A stretch of DNA of 64,000 nucleotides from Azolla caroliniana (taxonomy: Eukaryota > Polypodiophyta), in the NCBI GenBank assembly GCA_043228905.1, contig JBHGNT010000013.1:9548001-9612000 (forward strand), in the 5' to 3' direction. This document shows, one piece after another, positions 33,559 through 44,796 of this stretch (its first letter is position 1; each line of letters opens with the position of its first letter). Both the position numbers and the translations under genes were made by a program. The notes beneath the pieces are model-generated. The model saw only the letters and a list, made by a program, of their open reading frames with translations, had not been told where the DNA came from and did not search any database.

Positions 33559-34940
33559 TCACTCCGGCATGGGATGTCTCGCAAGCCCGATCCGCTTTTG
33601 GCACGCGCCTAGCTTGTCGATTGTCAACACCTTGGTCAACATATCTGACCCGTTCTCCTCCGTGTGGATCTTCGTGAGTACGAATTCTTGATCTTCTACT
33701 CTCTCCCGGATCCAATGGTACCCCCGCTGGATATGTTTCATCCGGGAATGGTAGGCCGCGTTCTTTGCAAGGTGGATGGCACTTTGACTGTCACAGTAGA
33801 GCCAATATTCCTCCTGTTGGATCCCTAGCTCTCTGATGAAGTCCTTCATCCAGATTATCTGCTTGCCGGCTTCTACAACTCCCATGTACTTTGCCTCCAT
33901 GGTTGACAACACAACCATCTTCTACAGCCTTGACAGCCATGAAACAACTTCCCCTGCATAAGTCATGACATATCCGGATGTTGACCGGCTGGTATCCGCA
34001 TCAGCCGACATATCTGAATCCGTGAAACCATCGAGTTGGGGTTTTCCGGAGCCAAACCAGAGGCACATACTCGAGGTGCCTTTCAGATATCGGAGTATCC
34101 ACTTGACCACTTTCCAATGCTCTCTTCGGGGATTGCTCATGAACCGGCTCACCACTCCGACCGTATATCTGATATCTAGCCGGGTACATACCATCACATA
34201 CATCAAGCTCCCAACGGTAGAGGCATATGGTATCTTCATCATATCCGTCTTCTCTGCCTTTGTCCTCAGGCTTTGTTTTCTGGATAGGTTGCAGTTTGCC
34301 GGAAGTGTCAATCTGACCAGTTTCGCCTCCGACATGTTGAACCGTTGAAGCACCTTTGTCATGTACTTCTCCTCTGACAACCACAACAACTTCTTTGACC
34401 GGTCCTAGATGATGTGCATTCCCAATATCTGTCTTGCCGGCCCCAAGTCTTTCATTGAGAAGGTCCGGTTTAGAGCCTTCTTCCGCATCCAAATCTTGCC
34501 TTGGTCTCGTCTGACGATCAGCATATCATCCATATATAGGAGTATCAAGAAATCTCCTCCATCAAATTTCTTCACAAACACGTAGTGATCAGCTTGCATC
34601 CTGTGGTACCCTTGGTCGGTCATGAAGGAGTCGAACTTCCGGTACCATTGTCGAGGAGCTTGCTTCAGTCGGTATAGGCTCTTCTTCAGCCGGCACACCA
34701 GGTGGTCCTTACCTTTCTTCTCAAATCCTTCTGGTTGATGCATGTAGATCACTTCTTCGAGGTCTTCATGTAGGAATGTCGTCTTGACGTCTAGTTGCTC
34801 TACCTCGAGGTCCATCCTTGTCACTATGCCCAATACCGTCCGGATGGATGTCATCTTTACACCCGGGGCAAAGATCTCATCGAAAGCCACTCCTTTCTTA
34901 TCATGGAACCCCTTCACCTCGATCCGAGCTTTGTATCTCA
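33559..34940 (-). pseudogene. Copia E2 RT C-terminal half and RNase H
   Basis: The minus frames give EQLDVKTTFLHEDLEE, KKSLYRLKQAPRQWYRK, the RT active site YMDDML near 34530, LGMHII, then RNase H (GYVMTYAGEVVSW, the following EAKYMGVVEAGK, YCDSQSAIHLAKNAAYH, TKIHTEENGSDMLTKVL). One frame break near 34395 separates the parts, and the region near 33920 is damaged. The RT motif is intact. Confidence 0.85.
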
Positions 34941-35569
34941 TGTTGGGAGACAGGTCCCTCCGGATGGGAAGGGAGAAGAACAGTGCCGACAAACAAACTC
35001 GGCCGAGGCCGAAACCGTATGAGGAGTACCCGGCTACGGAGAGCCGGATGGTGCAGACCCGACCCGGTATGAACCGGATGAGGAGTACCCGGCTACGGAG
35101 AACCGGATGAAGAGACATATTCGTAAATATGTTTCTGAGAGTCCACCGAGACTGTATTTGTAAATAGCCGAAAAGTCATATTAGTATAAATATGACTTAG
35201 GGCAAACTTTTAGTTGTTGTTGGTTGTTGTCATTCTTGCTGGTGCAAGAATAGAGAGTGTGCGTAACTGTACAGAGAGAGAGAGAGAGAGAAAGAGGTCG
35301 TTGCCTCTGTTGTAACCGCCGCATGTGGCGAAGATCGTGAGCACGAGGTCATTGCCTCCGTGAACTCACTGTTTTGTACATTCTTACATAGTGACAGTTT
35401 GCAACCTGTGGGCTGCCGTGGTTTTTTCCCCTAGTTTGGGGTTTTCCACGTAAACCTCCTGTGTATCTTCCTCTTCTTTGTGTCGTGTTCTATTTCCCGT
35501 TTTCTGTGTATCATTCTAAGCTCGGTTGTGTCCGAGCGTTGCGCATAAGGAACGTTGTAGTTCCTGTCA
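34941..35569 (+). repeat. Solo copia LTR inside copia E2
   Basis: TGTTGGGAGACAGG ... gttcctgtca, flanked by tctca on both sides (34936-34940 and 35570-35574). It has TATA-like tataaatatgact near 35185 and a GA-repeat (35270-35290). Same group as 11751 and 44120. E2's RT frame resumes across it. Confidence 0.95.
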
Positions 35570-36280
35570 TCTCAGTGGGTTTCCGGAATCTCCCGGTTTC
35601 AGCTTGTACACCCACTTGTTTTGGAGTGCTCTCTTTCCTTTCGGGAACTCCGTCAGTTCATATGTGTGGTTCTCATGCAGGGAATCCATCTCATCCTGCA
35701 TGGCACTCAACCCCTTGCGGTTATGGGTGCCTCTCTTTGCTTCTTCGAAGCTTTCCGGCTCCCCCTCATCGGTTAGCAACACATGCTCTGCATCCGGAAA
35801 TCTCCGGGGGGCTCTTCTCTCTCTGAGAGGATATCTTCATCCTTGGTTTTTGACTTCCGGTTCCTCCGTTTGTTCCTCATCCGAATCCAATTCGGGATCT
35901 TGTTCGGTTCCGGTGTCTTCTTCTTCTTCTTCTTCGGTCGGTTCAGTTTCTTGTCCGTATCCGGTCGGTTCGTCCAGTGTCATCTGGTTACCGGCTAACA
36001 TCCAGTTTTCAACTGGGTATATCCTTGTGTCCTCAAGCCGGTTTTCATTGGATGATCCGGAGTTCATCACCATCTTCTCCGACTCCCAATCGGCAATGGT
36101 CCTGTCTTCCATGAAGACTATGTCCCCGACTCTGGAACACCTTATCGACCAGATTCCACACCCGGTAACCGAACTCATCATCGCTGTATCCAAGCAATAT
36201 GCATGGCCTAGACTTCGGACCTAGCTTTGCTCTCTTGTCCTTTGCAACATGTAGGTACGCGAGACACCCAAACACCTTTA
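35570..36280 (-). pseudogene. Copia E2 integrase-RT linker and RT N-terminus
   Basis: The minus strand encodes KLGPKSRPCILLGYSDDEFGY, an acidic linker (EEEEEDTGTEQDPELDSDEE), then MQDEMDSLHENHTYELTEF and RALQNKWVYKLK. The acidic linker is typical of this lineage and also present in copia C (45780-45880). There is a frame break near 36195. Confidence 0.8.
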
Positions 36281-36900
36281 GAACCGGTAAGACACGTCCT
36301 TACCGGTCCATACTCTTTGCAGTGTATCTCCATCCAAGGTTAATGAGGGTGATCTGTTTATCACATAGGTCGCCGGCATTAGCGCCTCAACCCAAAATGT
36401 CTTGGGTAACTTTGCATATGCCAACATTCTCTGGGTTCTCTCCATCACGGTTTGGTTCATTCGTTCGGTCAGCCCGTTTAGTTCCGACATCTTCGGCACG
36501 GTAAATTCGACCTGCAGTACTCCTCGTCATCTATGAACGTCACGAAGTACTGCGCTCCGGCATGTGACTTCGTGTCCACTTGACACACATCTGTATTCAC
36601 CAACTCCAGTGGTGCATTCTGTCTCATCGGTGGTCTTGACCGGAAGGAGGTTCGGTTTTGCTTGCCAGCAAGACAATCGGTGCACTTATCAAATTGCACG
36701 TCCTTCACCAGAATGAGATTGTCTTCGACAAGTCTCTTCATCCCCTTCTGGTTCATATGACACAGTCTCTTGTGCCACAGCTCACCGGTAGTGTCAGATG
36801 CTACATACACTTCTTCCTTGCATATCTGGGCATTCATCAAGTACATTGTGTTGACCTTCCGGGCTCGAGCCACTATTAGGATCCCTTTGCTGAACTTCAT
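36281..36900 (-). pseudogene. Copia E2 integrase with internal deletion
   Basis: The minus strand has the HHCC finger (ELWHKRLCHMN and CTDCLAGKQ) and the core start with D in NTDVCQVDT, then YFVTFIDD. It jumps almost directly to a region reading MSELNGLTERMNQTVMERTQ that carries the catalytic Glu. The middle of the core with the second Asp is missing near 36520, so the enzyme is inactive. Confidence 0.8.
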
Positions 36901-36924
36901 GACTCCATTCCGGATGCTACCCGT

Positions 36925-37677
36925 TTAGCCTTCATCATCTAGCCGACCGATTGATATCAGGTTCAGTCGAACCTCCGGAATGTGTCGAACATCCTTCAGC
37001 AGCAACTTGCATCCAGTTGATGTCATCAACAACACATCTCCTATGCCGACAATTCGGCATGTACCTTCATTCCCCATCCGGACACAACCATGATCTCCAA
37101 TTGTGTAGGATGAGAAGCACCTCCGGTCTGGTGTCAGGTGGAATGACGCTCCGGAATCGACAACCCACATTGTCTCATCGCCGAAAGGATTAACTCATTC
37201 TCTTCGGTAATGGGCATCAGTTCTTTTTCACTTGTCGTGATTGCCGACATTCCCTTTTGATTTGGGCCTCTCCGGTCCAAACCATTTCGGTCCAAACTCT
37301 TCTTTGAATCTATACTGTTGGTTTCTTTCTCTTTCCGGAAATGCCGACAGTTCTTCTGGAAGTGCCCCGACTTCCCACTATAGAAGCAAGTAGGCCTCCC
37401 CCTTGACTTCGACCTTGTCTCTAATTTGTCTCGGTTTTGGGGACTCCAATATTGGCCTCTTCCCCGATTGTGGTCATCTTCCGTGACCAAGGCCTTCGGA
37501 TCGGTTCTGGACTCCCGGTCCTTCCGGTGAGCTTCTTCATCTAGCAAGCTTGACTTGACTCTTGCTAGGGACAACTGTTTTCCTTCCGGCCCGGCGTTGC
37601 CCAGCGTGACAACTAGTGTCTCCCAACTATCCGGGAGGGAACCGAGTAGGAGTAATGCGAGTACCTCATCGGTAAGA
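36925..37677 (-). pseudogene. Copia E2 gag C-terminus, zinc knuckle and protease
   Basis: The minus strand reads ALLLLGSLPDSWETLVVTLG, then the knuckle CFYSGKSGHFQKNC, where the second Cys of CX2C is Ser (copia C has the intact CFYCGKLGHFQKNC), then the protease active site VVDSGASFHLT near 37160. The protease motif is complete; the knuckle is damaged. Gag continues across the hAT-like insertion to 38516. Confidence 0.8.
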
Positions 37678-37685
37678 GGTACTTC

Positions 37686-38507
37686 CATGGTTGTTTACGT
37701 ACCCGTATTTAACATTTAAATACGTATAGTACCTCATAATTTGTATAGTACATACTATACCTCAATGTTGTTCAGTCAAATATCATGTACATTTGTCCAA
37801 TACGGTATTTAATGTACATTTGAAAAAATGGGTATAATATGTTTTTATAAAAAAATGTAAGTAAACCCCCAACAAAAAGCAAAGGAAAAAAAAATTTAGT
37901 GAAAAAGAAGCAAAACGAAGGAAGAAAGAAGAACAAAAGAGATGACGACAAAGAAGAAGGAGAAAAGAGAGAGAAAAGAAGGCAGAAACCTGTCCTGACT
38001 CTTAGCGTGATAATTGCAAAAGATAGAAGAAGATGATGATGATGAATAAGAGAGAAAAGTAGAGAGAAACCTACAATGAGTGTTATAATCGTAGACGATT
38101 CCTCAATCTATGTAGGCATAATAGTAAAGAATTACAATTTGAAGTAGAACATTGTGATACTCACTTACACTTATTTATAGAACAAGTGAATGTCGACATC
38201 CATATTATAAAGTATTTTAGGTTGTGAAATTTTCAAATGTCTTATATGCATTTTAGGATGTAGAACTATAATGTACATCACAAAATTGTGTAAACATAGA
38301 TGCTTTTTACAATATTACGAATATTTTTTAGAAAGGTAAATAATTTTCAAATTCTAGAAGTATTTAACATACTATACGTAAAATACGTATTTTATAAGTA
38401 TTTAACATATTAAAAAACGTATTTAATGTATTTTTAAATTGGGAGGTACTATACACGTATTAATACGTTATATACGTATGGTATCCGTACCGTACCTAAC
38501 AACCTTG
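37686..38507. mobile_element. hAT-like non-autonomous element (MITE), 822 bp
   Basis: Ends catggttgtt and, inverted, caaggttgtt (9 of 10 matching), with the 8-bp duplication ggtacttc (37678-37685 and 38508-38515). AT-rich, with many atacgtat/gtatttaa palindromes near both ends and no ORF. An 8-bp duplication with CA-starting short inverted repeats is the hAT signature. Removing it restores the gag frame of copia E2. Confidence 0.85.
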
Positions 38508-38515
38508 GGTACTTC

Positions 38516-38935
38516 CAACGAGGTTTCTTGGTGGATCAATTCCTGGAAAGCATTCATGTGCTCCACCATATTGGAGCCGTCCTAGTACCAGAGCCTCACT
38601 AGCTTTCGGAATACCGAAACCCGATTAACGACACTCTCAAACTGGAACATGATGCCGATCTTCTCCTAGATTTCATGAGCCTTGCTCTCTTCATTGAAGT
38701 TGTTGTATAGGCTCATGTCGATGAAGCACCGGATGTATGTCATCGTCTTCATGTGCATCACCTCCCACACTGTGGCGTCGATCTTATCCGGTCTCTTGTC
38801 CTCGAACTGAACCGGCAACCAAAGATCTTTAACACCAGCATATCCCTCATCTTCGACTTCCACACTCAGTAGTTGGAGTCGGTGAGCTTGAACATGTCGC
38901 CGAATGATTCTTCCATTTCCTGTGTTGTTCTCTCT
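38516..38935 (-). pseudogene. Copia E2 gag N-terminal part
   Basis: The minus strand reads KDLWLPVQFEDKRPDKIDA, YIRCFIDMSLYNNFNEESK and a decayed VSVFRKLVRL. It matches the gag of copia C at 44800-45170. Start MEESFGDMFKLT near 38920; frameshifts near 38850 and a stop near 38670. Confidence 0.8.
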
Positions 38936-38945
38936 GATACGAGAT

Positions 38946-39458
38946 TGTGAAGAAAAGCGTGGAATATTGCTCGGCCACAACTGAGACTTGAATCACAGAA
39001 ATGGGAAGTAGAGAGTACACAATATTTACGTGGAAAACCCTAATAGGGTAAAAAACCACGGGAGCCCACAAACTCCAAACTATCACTATATGAGAAAGGT
39101 ACAATCAGAGACTCGGAGGCAACGACCTCAAGCTTTGTTTCTTCGTCGAGCGGCAGTTACAACAGAGTATCGCTCTGTATCTCTATCTCTCTCTATACAT
39201 CAGTTATACACATACAAAATATGACAACAACTACCAACACACAAAAGTGATTGCCCTAAGCCATATATATACTTATATGAACTTAGGGCTATTTACAAAT
39301 ATAGCCTCAATAGGCTTACTGAAAACATATTTACAAGTATGTCTTCTCTTCCGGTTCTCACTAGGTCCATCCGATCCAGTTTCCGGATCTCTTCCGGTTC
39401 TCATCGGGTCCTCTTCATTTATAACCGGATCCCATCTGGAGGGACCGATTTCCCAACA
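38946..39458 (-). repeat. 5' LTR of copia E2
   Basis: Low end tgtgaagaaaagcg, high end ...tttcccaaca. It matches 33052-33548. On the minus strand it is followed by an initiator-Met-like site with one change (tcgtatcagag). Confidence 0.9.
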
Positions 39459-39463
39459 ACAGT

Positions 39464-39957
39464 GTCATGGCAGTCAAGACATTAGAAGTTTGTGGCCTTG
39501 TTGACCACAAAGGCAACAAAGTATATGGTAGTGGTAGAGGCCAGCAAAGAGCTGATTTGGATGAGAAATTTTCTCAGTGAGTTGCGAATGAAGCAAAGGG
39601 AGTTCTTGGTTCACTTCGACAGCCAGAGCGCCATACATCTAGCCAAGAATGTTGCATACTACTCCCCGACCAAACATATACAAAGGGGGTATCATTGGTT
39701 ACGGGAGAAAGTGGAGCAAGGAGAGTTTACCCTCATGAAGATCCATACTAACAACAATGATCCGAGAGCGCATTCTAGCTGGCGATGTCGACCTACAACA
39801 TATTAGCACCAATCTTCAAACGGTCGACATCTTCACTAAAGCTTTAGTAGCCGACAAGCTATGGCAATTCATGACCGATCTCGGATTGACGATCCCTGAC
39901 CTGCCAAGCTTGAGGGGGAGTACGCAAGACACTACGCAATAATGCGTAGATTCCGCA
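39464..39957 (+). pseudogene. Copia D RNase H, second part, chimeric
   Basis: Resumes SWQSRH then KYMVVVEASKELIWMR, HFDSQSAIHLAKNVAYY, KHIQRGYHWLREKVEQGEF and TLMKIHTNNN. It switches near 39757 to IRERILAGDVDLQHISTN, DIFTKALVADKLWQF and LRGST. The second segment re-covers the same RNase H position as WLREKVEQGEF and belongs with the lineage at 24886-25190, so two lineages are joined with a short overlap. Confidence 0.8.
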
Positions 39958-40205
39958 ACCACGCACTACGCAATAATGTGTGGATTCCGCAAACCACGCA
40001 ATGAAGCCGCGAAGAGCCGATCTACCGCGCAAAACCGCGAAGAAAGACGCAAGCCAAAGCACAAACTTCGCAACTACGCACAGTGCAAGCTGGAGCACGG
40101 AATCCACAACTCCGCATAAAGCGAGTCGTCGCGGACTTCGGAACGCGAGTCGAAGCGGATTTCGGATACCGTCTGAAACCGACCCGACTTGAGCTTGAGG
40201 GGGCG
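39958..40205 (+). other. Copia D 3' untranslated region
   Basis: Cgc/aatgcg-rich imperfect repeats (cgcaataatgcgtagattcc at 39937 and a variant at 39969). It ends with the purine tract ttgagggggcg before the LTR. Confidence 0.6.
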
Positions 40206-40575
40206 TGTTGAGGATCAAGCTGAACTTGGTCTAAAGTGTGAACTCACCTTGAGAGTGAATAGACACTCCAACGGTCAAGAGTCACCATTAAGTCACCTCT
40301 TTGTATTCTAGCATTTAGTATGAGTCATAGAATCATATTCTATGACACATAACTTATGAGCTTTCACATTCCCCATGCTCCATGAGCCTTGTAGTTAATG
40401 AAGAGAGAGGGTGACTATATAAAGCACCCTCCTCCCACCTTGTATCGAGTTGAGTCTTTCTCCTTTGTTAATATACTCTTACCTTGTGTATTCTCTGTGT
40501 CTTATTCCTTGTCTCTCTCTCACTCTCTCTCTCTATCTCATACACACACATAACTCATATCTCTTCCACTTCACA
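40206..40575 (+). repeat. 3' LTR of copia D
   Basis: TGTTGAGGATCAAG ... cacttcaca, 370 bp, related to 31087-31366. It has TATA-like tatataaag near 40417 and CT-repeats (40513-40536). Confidence 0.8.
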
Positions 40576-41493
40576 AGAATCCATATCCTATTCTTTACAC
40601 ACTCGATATATGGGGCGAAAGCGATGACAACGGATATTTCAGCGGCTTTCTCACAAACCTTGGTGTGACTTTGGCCAATGTAGGAACATATGTGGTTTGG
40701 TTGCCTTATGAATGGAATGATGCTTTTTGTTAAAGGAATTTCTGCAAATGGATGTATTGTTTATTTCCATATTCAACAAGAATATAAATTGTAGCCTTAT
40801 ACACCCTCAGATAATTTACTCTAGAACCTGGTCACTATGTCAGTTAGGGTGATTTTGTCACAGACACACCAACACTAGACTACGACAAAGCACAAATAAC
40901 GAGGCAACGAATGTGGAACTCGACGTGATGAGGTTAGAAACTCTGAAAGTTGGGAGTGACGAGATGAGGAACTTAAGAAGCTTGGAACGATACAAGAACA
41001 AGGAGAGAAGACAAAGATGTAAATAAAGGAGAGAAGATGGGGCAAAACGAGAATACTAGATTGATGTGTCAATGACTGGCGTTGAATCCCTTGAAAGGGA
41101 TCAAGGAAGTTACAAGTATTGATACCTGTTTGTGGCCTCTACATGTAGTTCCATGCATCGACCCATTTTGATGTAGAAGCTTCTGGAGCTTTCTAGAAGC
41201 TTCTAAAAACTCCTAGAACTTCTAATACATAATCTACTAATAATCTACTAAGATATAAATAATATAACCATGTATTTGGATGTCTTGGTTAGAATATAAC
41301 ACTTAACTATATACAAGAGGTGAAGAGTTCAAATCTTGACATGATTTTTATCATGTTCGTGACATTATCCTCCCATTTACGACCACCTCTTCGAAAGCAT
41401 GGTGTAGGGGTGAGCTGAAAGAGAAAACCGGAGTAGGTTGAGGAGTGGTTGAATGTGCAGTCCTCACGAGAGAATGGAACACAAGTGAACATG

Positions 41494-41668
41494 AGTGACC
41501 ATGTGTGGTCCTCATTGGGAATTGAAGAACCAACAAGCGTGAGCGACCATGTGCAGTTCTCACCAGAGACACAAACACCAAAGGGTGTGAGCGACCATGT
41601 GTAGTCATCACCGGAAACACGAACACCAACGAGCGTGAGCGACCATGTGCGGTCCTCACCGGGAACTG
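41494..41668 (+). repeat. 48-bp minisatellite
   Basis: Units starting gag(t/c)gaccatgtg at 41494, 41542, 41589 and 41637, with variable ends such as gtcctcaccgggaac. Confidence 0.85.
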
Positions 41669-41875
41669 TGACACTTGACGTCGATGAAGGCTAGGAAAAG
41701 TATTGTCGATGACGCCACCAAGAGCTGCTAAAGATTATGATGTCGAAGAAGAAGCAATGAAGACAATGATGTTGAGGAAACATCTCTGGAAGCAATGATT
41801 GTGACTATGGCAATGATGGAAACAAAGAAATAGATGATGACGATAAGAAACACAGAGATCGAAATGTTGAGGATT

Positions 41876-42060
41876 AAAAAAACACAAAGACAGAGATATA
41901 GAGGATGATAGAAAACACAATGACAAGGACAAAGATGATAAGAAACACAGAGATCGAAATGTTGAGGATTAAAAAAACACAAAGACAGAGATATAGAGGA
42001 TGATAGAAAACACAATGACAGGGACAAAGATGATAAGAAACACATAGATAGGGATGATGA
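41876..42060 (+). repeat. Purine-rich tandem duplication of about 98 bp
   Basis: The unit acacaaagacagagatatag through gttgaggattaaaaaa occurs twice (about 41880 and 41978) and continues as gatgataagaaacac(a)gagat motifs to 42215. In one frame the motif would read as Asp/Lys/Arg-rich peptides such as DDKKHRDR. Confidence 0.8.
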
Positions 42061-42144
42061 TGATAAGAAAAAATAAATAGATATGAAAACAGCAAGAAAC
42101 ACACGGAGAAGGATGACAATGACAAAAAATGCAGAGATAGGGAT

Positions 42145-42387
42145 GTGGAAGGTGATAAGAAGTGCAAAGATAGGGATGATGATGATAAGAAACACGGAGA
42201 TAGATATGTGGAGGATGAGAAGAAACTAAAAAACATAGACGATGAGGAGGAGAACCTAAAAGACAGAGACAAAGATGAGATGGTGAGGAAGATAGGAAAC
42301 GAAGGGATGTTGATGGCGGTAACTCTGGAAGCAAGGACAAATAACGATGGTAACTCTAGAAGCAAGGACGATCATGAAAACGGGTGA
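42145..42387 (+). CDS. Short charged ORF, possible gene fragment
   Basis: 80 codons (MEGDKKCKDRDDDDKKHGDR, later DKDEMVRKIGNEG). The Lys/Arg/Asp-rich repeat resembles charged domains of eukaryotic nuclear or RNA-processing proteins, but low-complexity sequence gives no reliable homology. It lies downstream of the purine-rich duplications, which carry the same motif broken by frameshifts. I cannot tell a gene remnant from a simple repeat. Confidence 0.25.
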   Translation: MEGDKKCKDRDDDDKKHGDRYVEDEKKLKNIDDEEENLKDRDKDEMVRKIGNEGMLMAVTLEARTNNDGNSRSKDDHENG

Positions 42388-42591
42388 TGCTTCTAGTTGG
42401 AAGGGATACAAACTGCCGCGAACACACCAAAGCTAGACTACGGCAAAGCATAGATGGTGAGGCTACGACCGATAAGGTTATGAACGTGGAACTCGATGTG
42501 ATGATGCTAGAAACTCGGGAACTTGGAAGTGACAAGATGAGGAACTTAAGTGTTGATCGTAAACGAATCGACAATCCACAAGAAAGGAATG

Positions 42592-43172
42592 TGTTGGAAT
42601 ACACAGTTCGAAACATGTAAGAAAATGTGCACATATTTTAGGTGGAAACCATAAAAGCGGGAGAAAACCACGTAGAACGGAGCTTCACTATATATATATA
42701 GTAGATATACAATGACGGGATTAGAGTACAACAATCTCTACTCCGAGTGTATCAGCAGCGCAGGGCTCTTGGCGTATGCTCTTACAGAACACGACTATAG
42801 CGTCGCTTGCTCATAGTCTCTCTTCACGTTCTCACTCTTCTCTATCGTTCTCTACCACGGAGGATAACCCATTGTTGTGCCTCACTCACACAATTAACAC
42901 TACTTGCCCTAGGTGTATTTATACTTATACCTTGTATGGGCTATTTACAAATGTAGCCACTACTACTATTACCTATAATAATAAGTGGCCATCAATCGAC
43001 CCGAGTGTTGATTGTCCAGCCGATTCGACTAGTCGGCCTAGTCATTGACCATTTGGTTGGCCCGACTAGTCGGTTGCGTCTTCGACCAGGATCTCCTTTC
43101 TGTCGACTCTTCAACTATCGGTACTCGGCCCGAGCAGTTTGCTCCTCCCATTGGAGGGACATATTCCTAACA
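42592..43172 (-). repeat. 3' LTR of reverse-strand copia F
   Basis: High end ...attcctaaca (minus TGTTAGGAATATG), preceded on the minus strand by the purine tract aaaggggaagttt; low end tgttggaatac. TATA-like tataaatacac (minus, near 42925). The partner 5' LTR lies beyond the window's right edge. Confidence 0.8.
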
Positions 43173-44119
43173 AACTTCCCCTTTACTCTTGTGGGGAGGG
43201 GTATGTTATTCTTGTCCTCTGTCAACAGACTCTGAGTCTGTCCAGCAGTAGGTTCTTTGTCAGCATGTCGGATCCATTGTCATAAGTATGGATCTTCACG
43301 AGGGTAAAATCTCCTTCTTCGACTTTATCCTGCAACCAATGATACCTTCTCTGGATGTGCTTGGTCCGGGAATAGTATGCAACATTCTTGGCTAGGTGTA
43401 TGGCACTCTAGTTGTCACAATGAAGCAAGAAATCCCTTTGCTTCATTCCCAACTCGCTGAGAAAGTTTCTCATCCAAATCAGCTCCTTGCCAGCCTCTAT
43501 CACTGCCATATACTCTGCTCTGTGGTCGACAAGGCCACAAACTTCTACAGTCGTGACTGCCACAACACTGCTCCCCCTACATAGGTCACATCATGTAACC
43601 TGACGTGGATCGGCTTGAATCTACATCCCCCGACATATCCGAGTCAGTAAACCCTTCGAGCATTGGTTTTCCAACACCATACCTTAGACATACCCTCGAG
43701 GTGCCTTTTAAGTAGCTAAGTATCCACTTCAGCACTTCCCAATGTTCTCTTCTTGGATTACTCATGTATCAGCTTACTATTCCCACAACAAAAGCTATGT
43801 CTAGTCTCGTTCAAACCATAGCATACATTAGACTACCAACGGCTGAGGCATATGGTACTTTCCTCATCTCAACCTTTTCTTTCTCCCTTCTCGAGCATTG
43901 CTTTGCATTTAACTTGCTGTTAGTCAGTAACACAGAGCTGATCGGCTTTGCTTCTGTCATGTTGAAACTTTCTAGGATCTTCGTCATGTATTTCTCTTGA
44001 GACAACCACAACACTTTCTTAGTTTTGTCCCGAACTATGTGCATCCCTAATATCTGTTTAATTGGACCAAGATCTTTCATGACAAATTACTTGCCTAGAG
44101 CTTTCTTCAAGCTTCCAAT
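43173..44119 (-). pseudogene. Copia F RNase H and RT end, first piece
   Basis: The minus strand reads GSLKKALGK, MKDLGPIKQILGMHIVRDK, KKVLWLSQEKYMTKILESF, KPISSVLLTN and KVPYASAVGSLMYAMV, then decayed RNase H with motifs near 43440-43510. Many stops. It is cut at 44119 by copia C and continues at 52862; the flanks are ccaat and ccgat. Confidence 0.85.
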
Positions 44120-44765
44120 TGTTAGGAAACAGGTCCCTCTGGATGGGAAGTGAGAAGAATAGTGTTGATGAGCAAACTCGGCCAAGGCTAATAGGCCGAG
44201 GCCGAAACCAGATGTGGAGTACCCGGCAACGGAAGACCCGGTGAGAACCAGATGACGAGTACCCGGCAAGAGCCGGATGGTGAAGGCCCGGAGAGAAGTT
44301 CTCACCAAATGAAGGGACATATTCGTAAATATGTTTTCTGAGAGTCCATCAGGGCTATATTTGTAAATAGCCGAAAATTCATATTAGTATAAATATGACT
44401 TAGGGCAAACTTAGTGTTGTAGTAGTTGTCATTCTTGTTGGTGCAAGATTTGAGTGTGTAACTGTGTACAAAGAGAGAGAGAGAGAGAGAGAGGAAGAGG
44501 TCGTTGCCTCTGTTGTAACCGCCGCCTGTGGCGAAGAAAGCAAGCTCGAGGTCGTTGCCTTGGTGCTTTACTATTGTACATTGTGATATAGTGATAGTTT
44601 GTAGTCTGTGGGCTGTCGTGGTTTTTCCCTAGTTTGGGTTTTCCATGTTAACATCCCGTGTACTCTTCTCTTTACTGTGTTGTGCGTTCATTACCCATTT
44701 TCTATGTTTGATTCTAGCCTCAGTTGTGGCCGAGCGTTGTTCATCGGGAGCGTGTGTTCCTATCA
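44120..44765 (+). repeat. 5' LTR of copia C
   Basis: TGTTAGGAAACAGG ... gttcctatca. TATA at 44388-44395, GA-repeat 44467-44492. Few differences from the 3' LTR, so a fairly recent insertion. Confidence 0.95.
44388..44395 (+). promoter_or_regulatory. TATA box of copia C 5' LTR
   Basis: tataaata followed by the conserved tgacttagggcaaac. The same box is at 52484-52491 and in the solo LTRs near 11982 and 35185. Confidence 0.7.
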
Positions 44766-44768
44766 AAG

Positions 44769-44780
44769 TGGTATCAAAGC
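44769..44780 (+). other. Primer binding site of copia C
   Basis: tggtatcaaagc, three bases after the LTR end (initiator-Met tRNA type). Confidence 0.9.
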
Positions 44781-44796
44781 AAAACGACACAGAAAA

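Larger units (their letters stand above)
33052..39458 (-). mobile_element. Reverse-strand copia element E2, nearly complete structure
   Basis: 5' LTR 38946-39458, primer-like site, gag, knuckle, protease, integrase, RT, RNase H, polypurine tract, 3' LTR 33052-33548. The target duplication is gcagt/acagt (33047-33051, 39459-39463). It is interrupted by a solo LTR (34941-35569) and a hAT-like element (37686-38507). It shares its lineage with copia C. Confidence 0.9.
40576..42591. other. Non-LTR stretch with minisatellite and gene-like charged repeats
   Basis: No retroelement motif is visible. It holds a segment at 40865-40980 that is clearly similar to 42431-42545 (shared ggaactcga(c/t)gtgatga and gatgaggaacttaag), a 48-bp minisatellite, and a purine-rich tract 41860-42310. 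The two similar segments suggest a duplicated exon-sized sequence. It may be the oldest, host-derived DNA in the window, or an unrecognised element. Confidence 0.4.

Noticed and set aside
35461-36224. Forward-strand frames across copia E2
   Set aside because: Antisense to the acidic copia linker; the Ser/Pro-rich peptide is a shadow.
41728-42365. Reverse-strand Leu/Ser/Phe-rich frames suggestive of membrane proteins
   Set aside because: They are the complement of the purine-rich tandem repeats; the hydrophobic pattern is a by-product.
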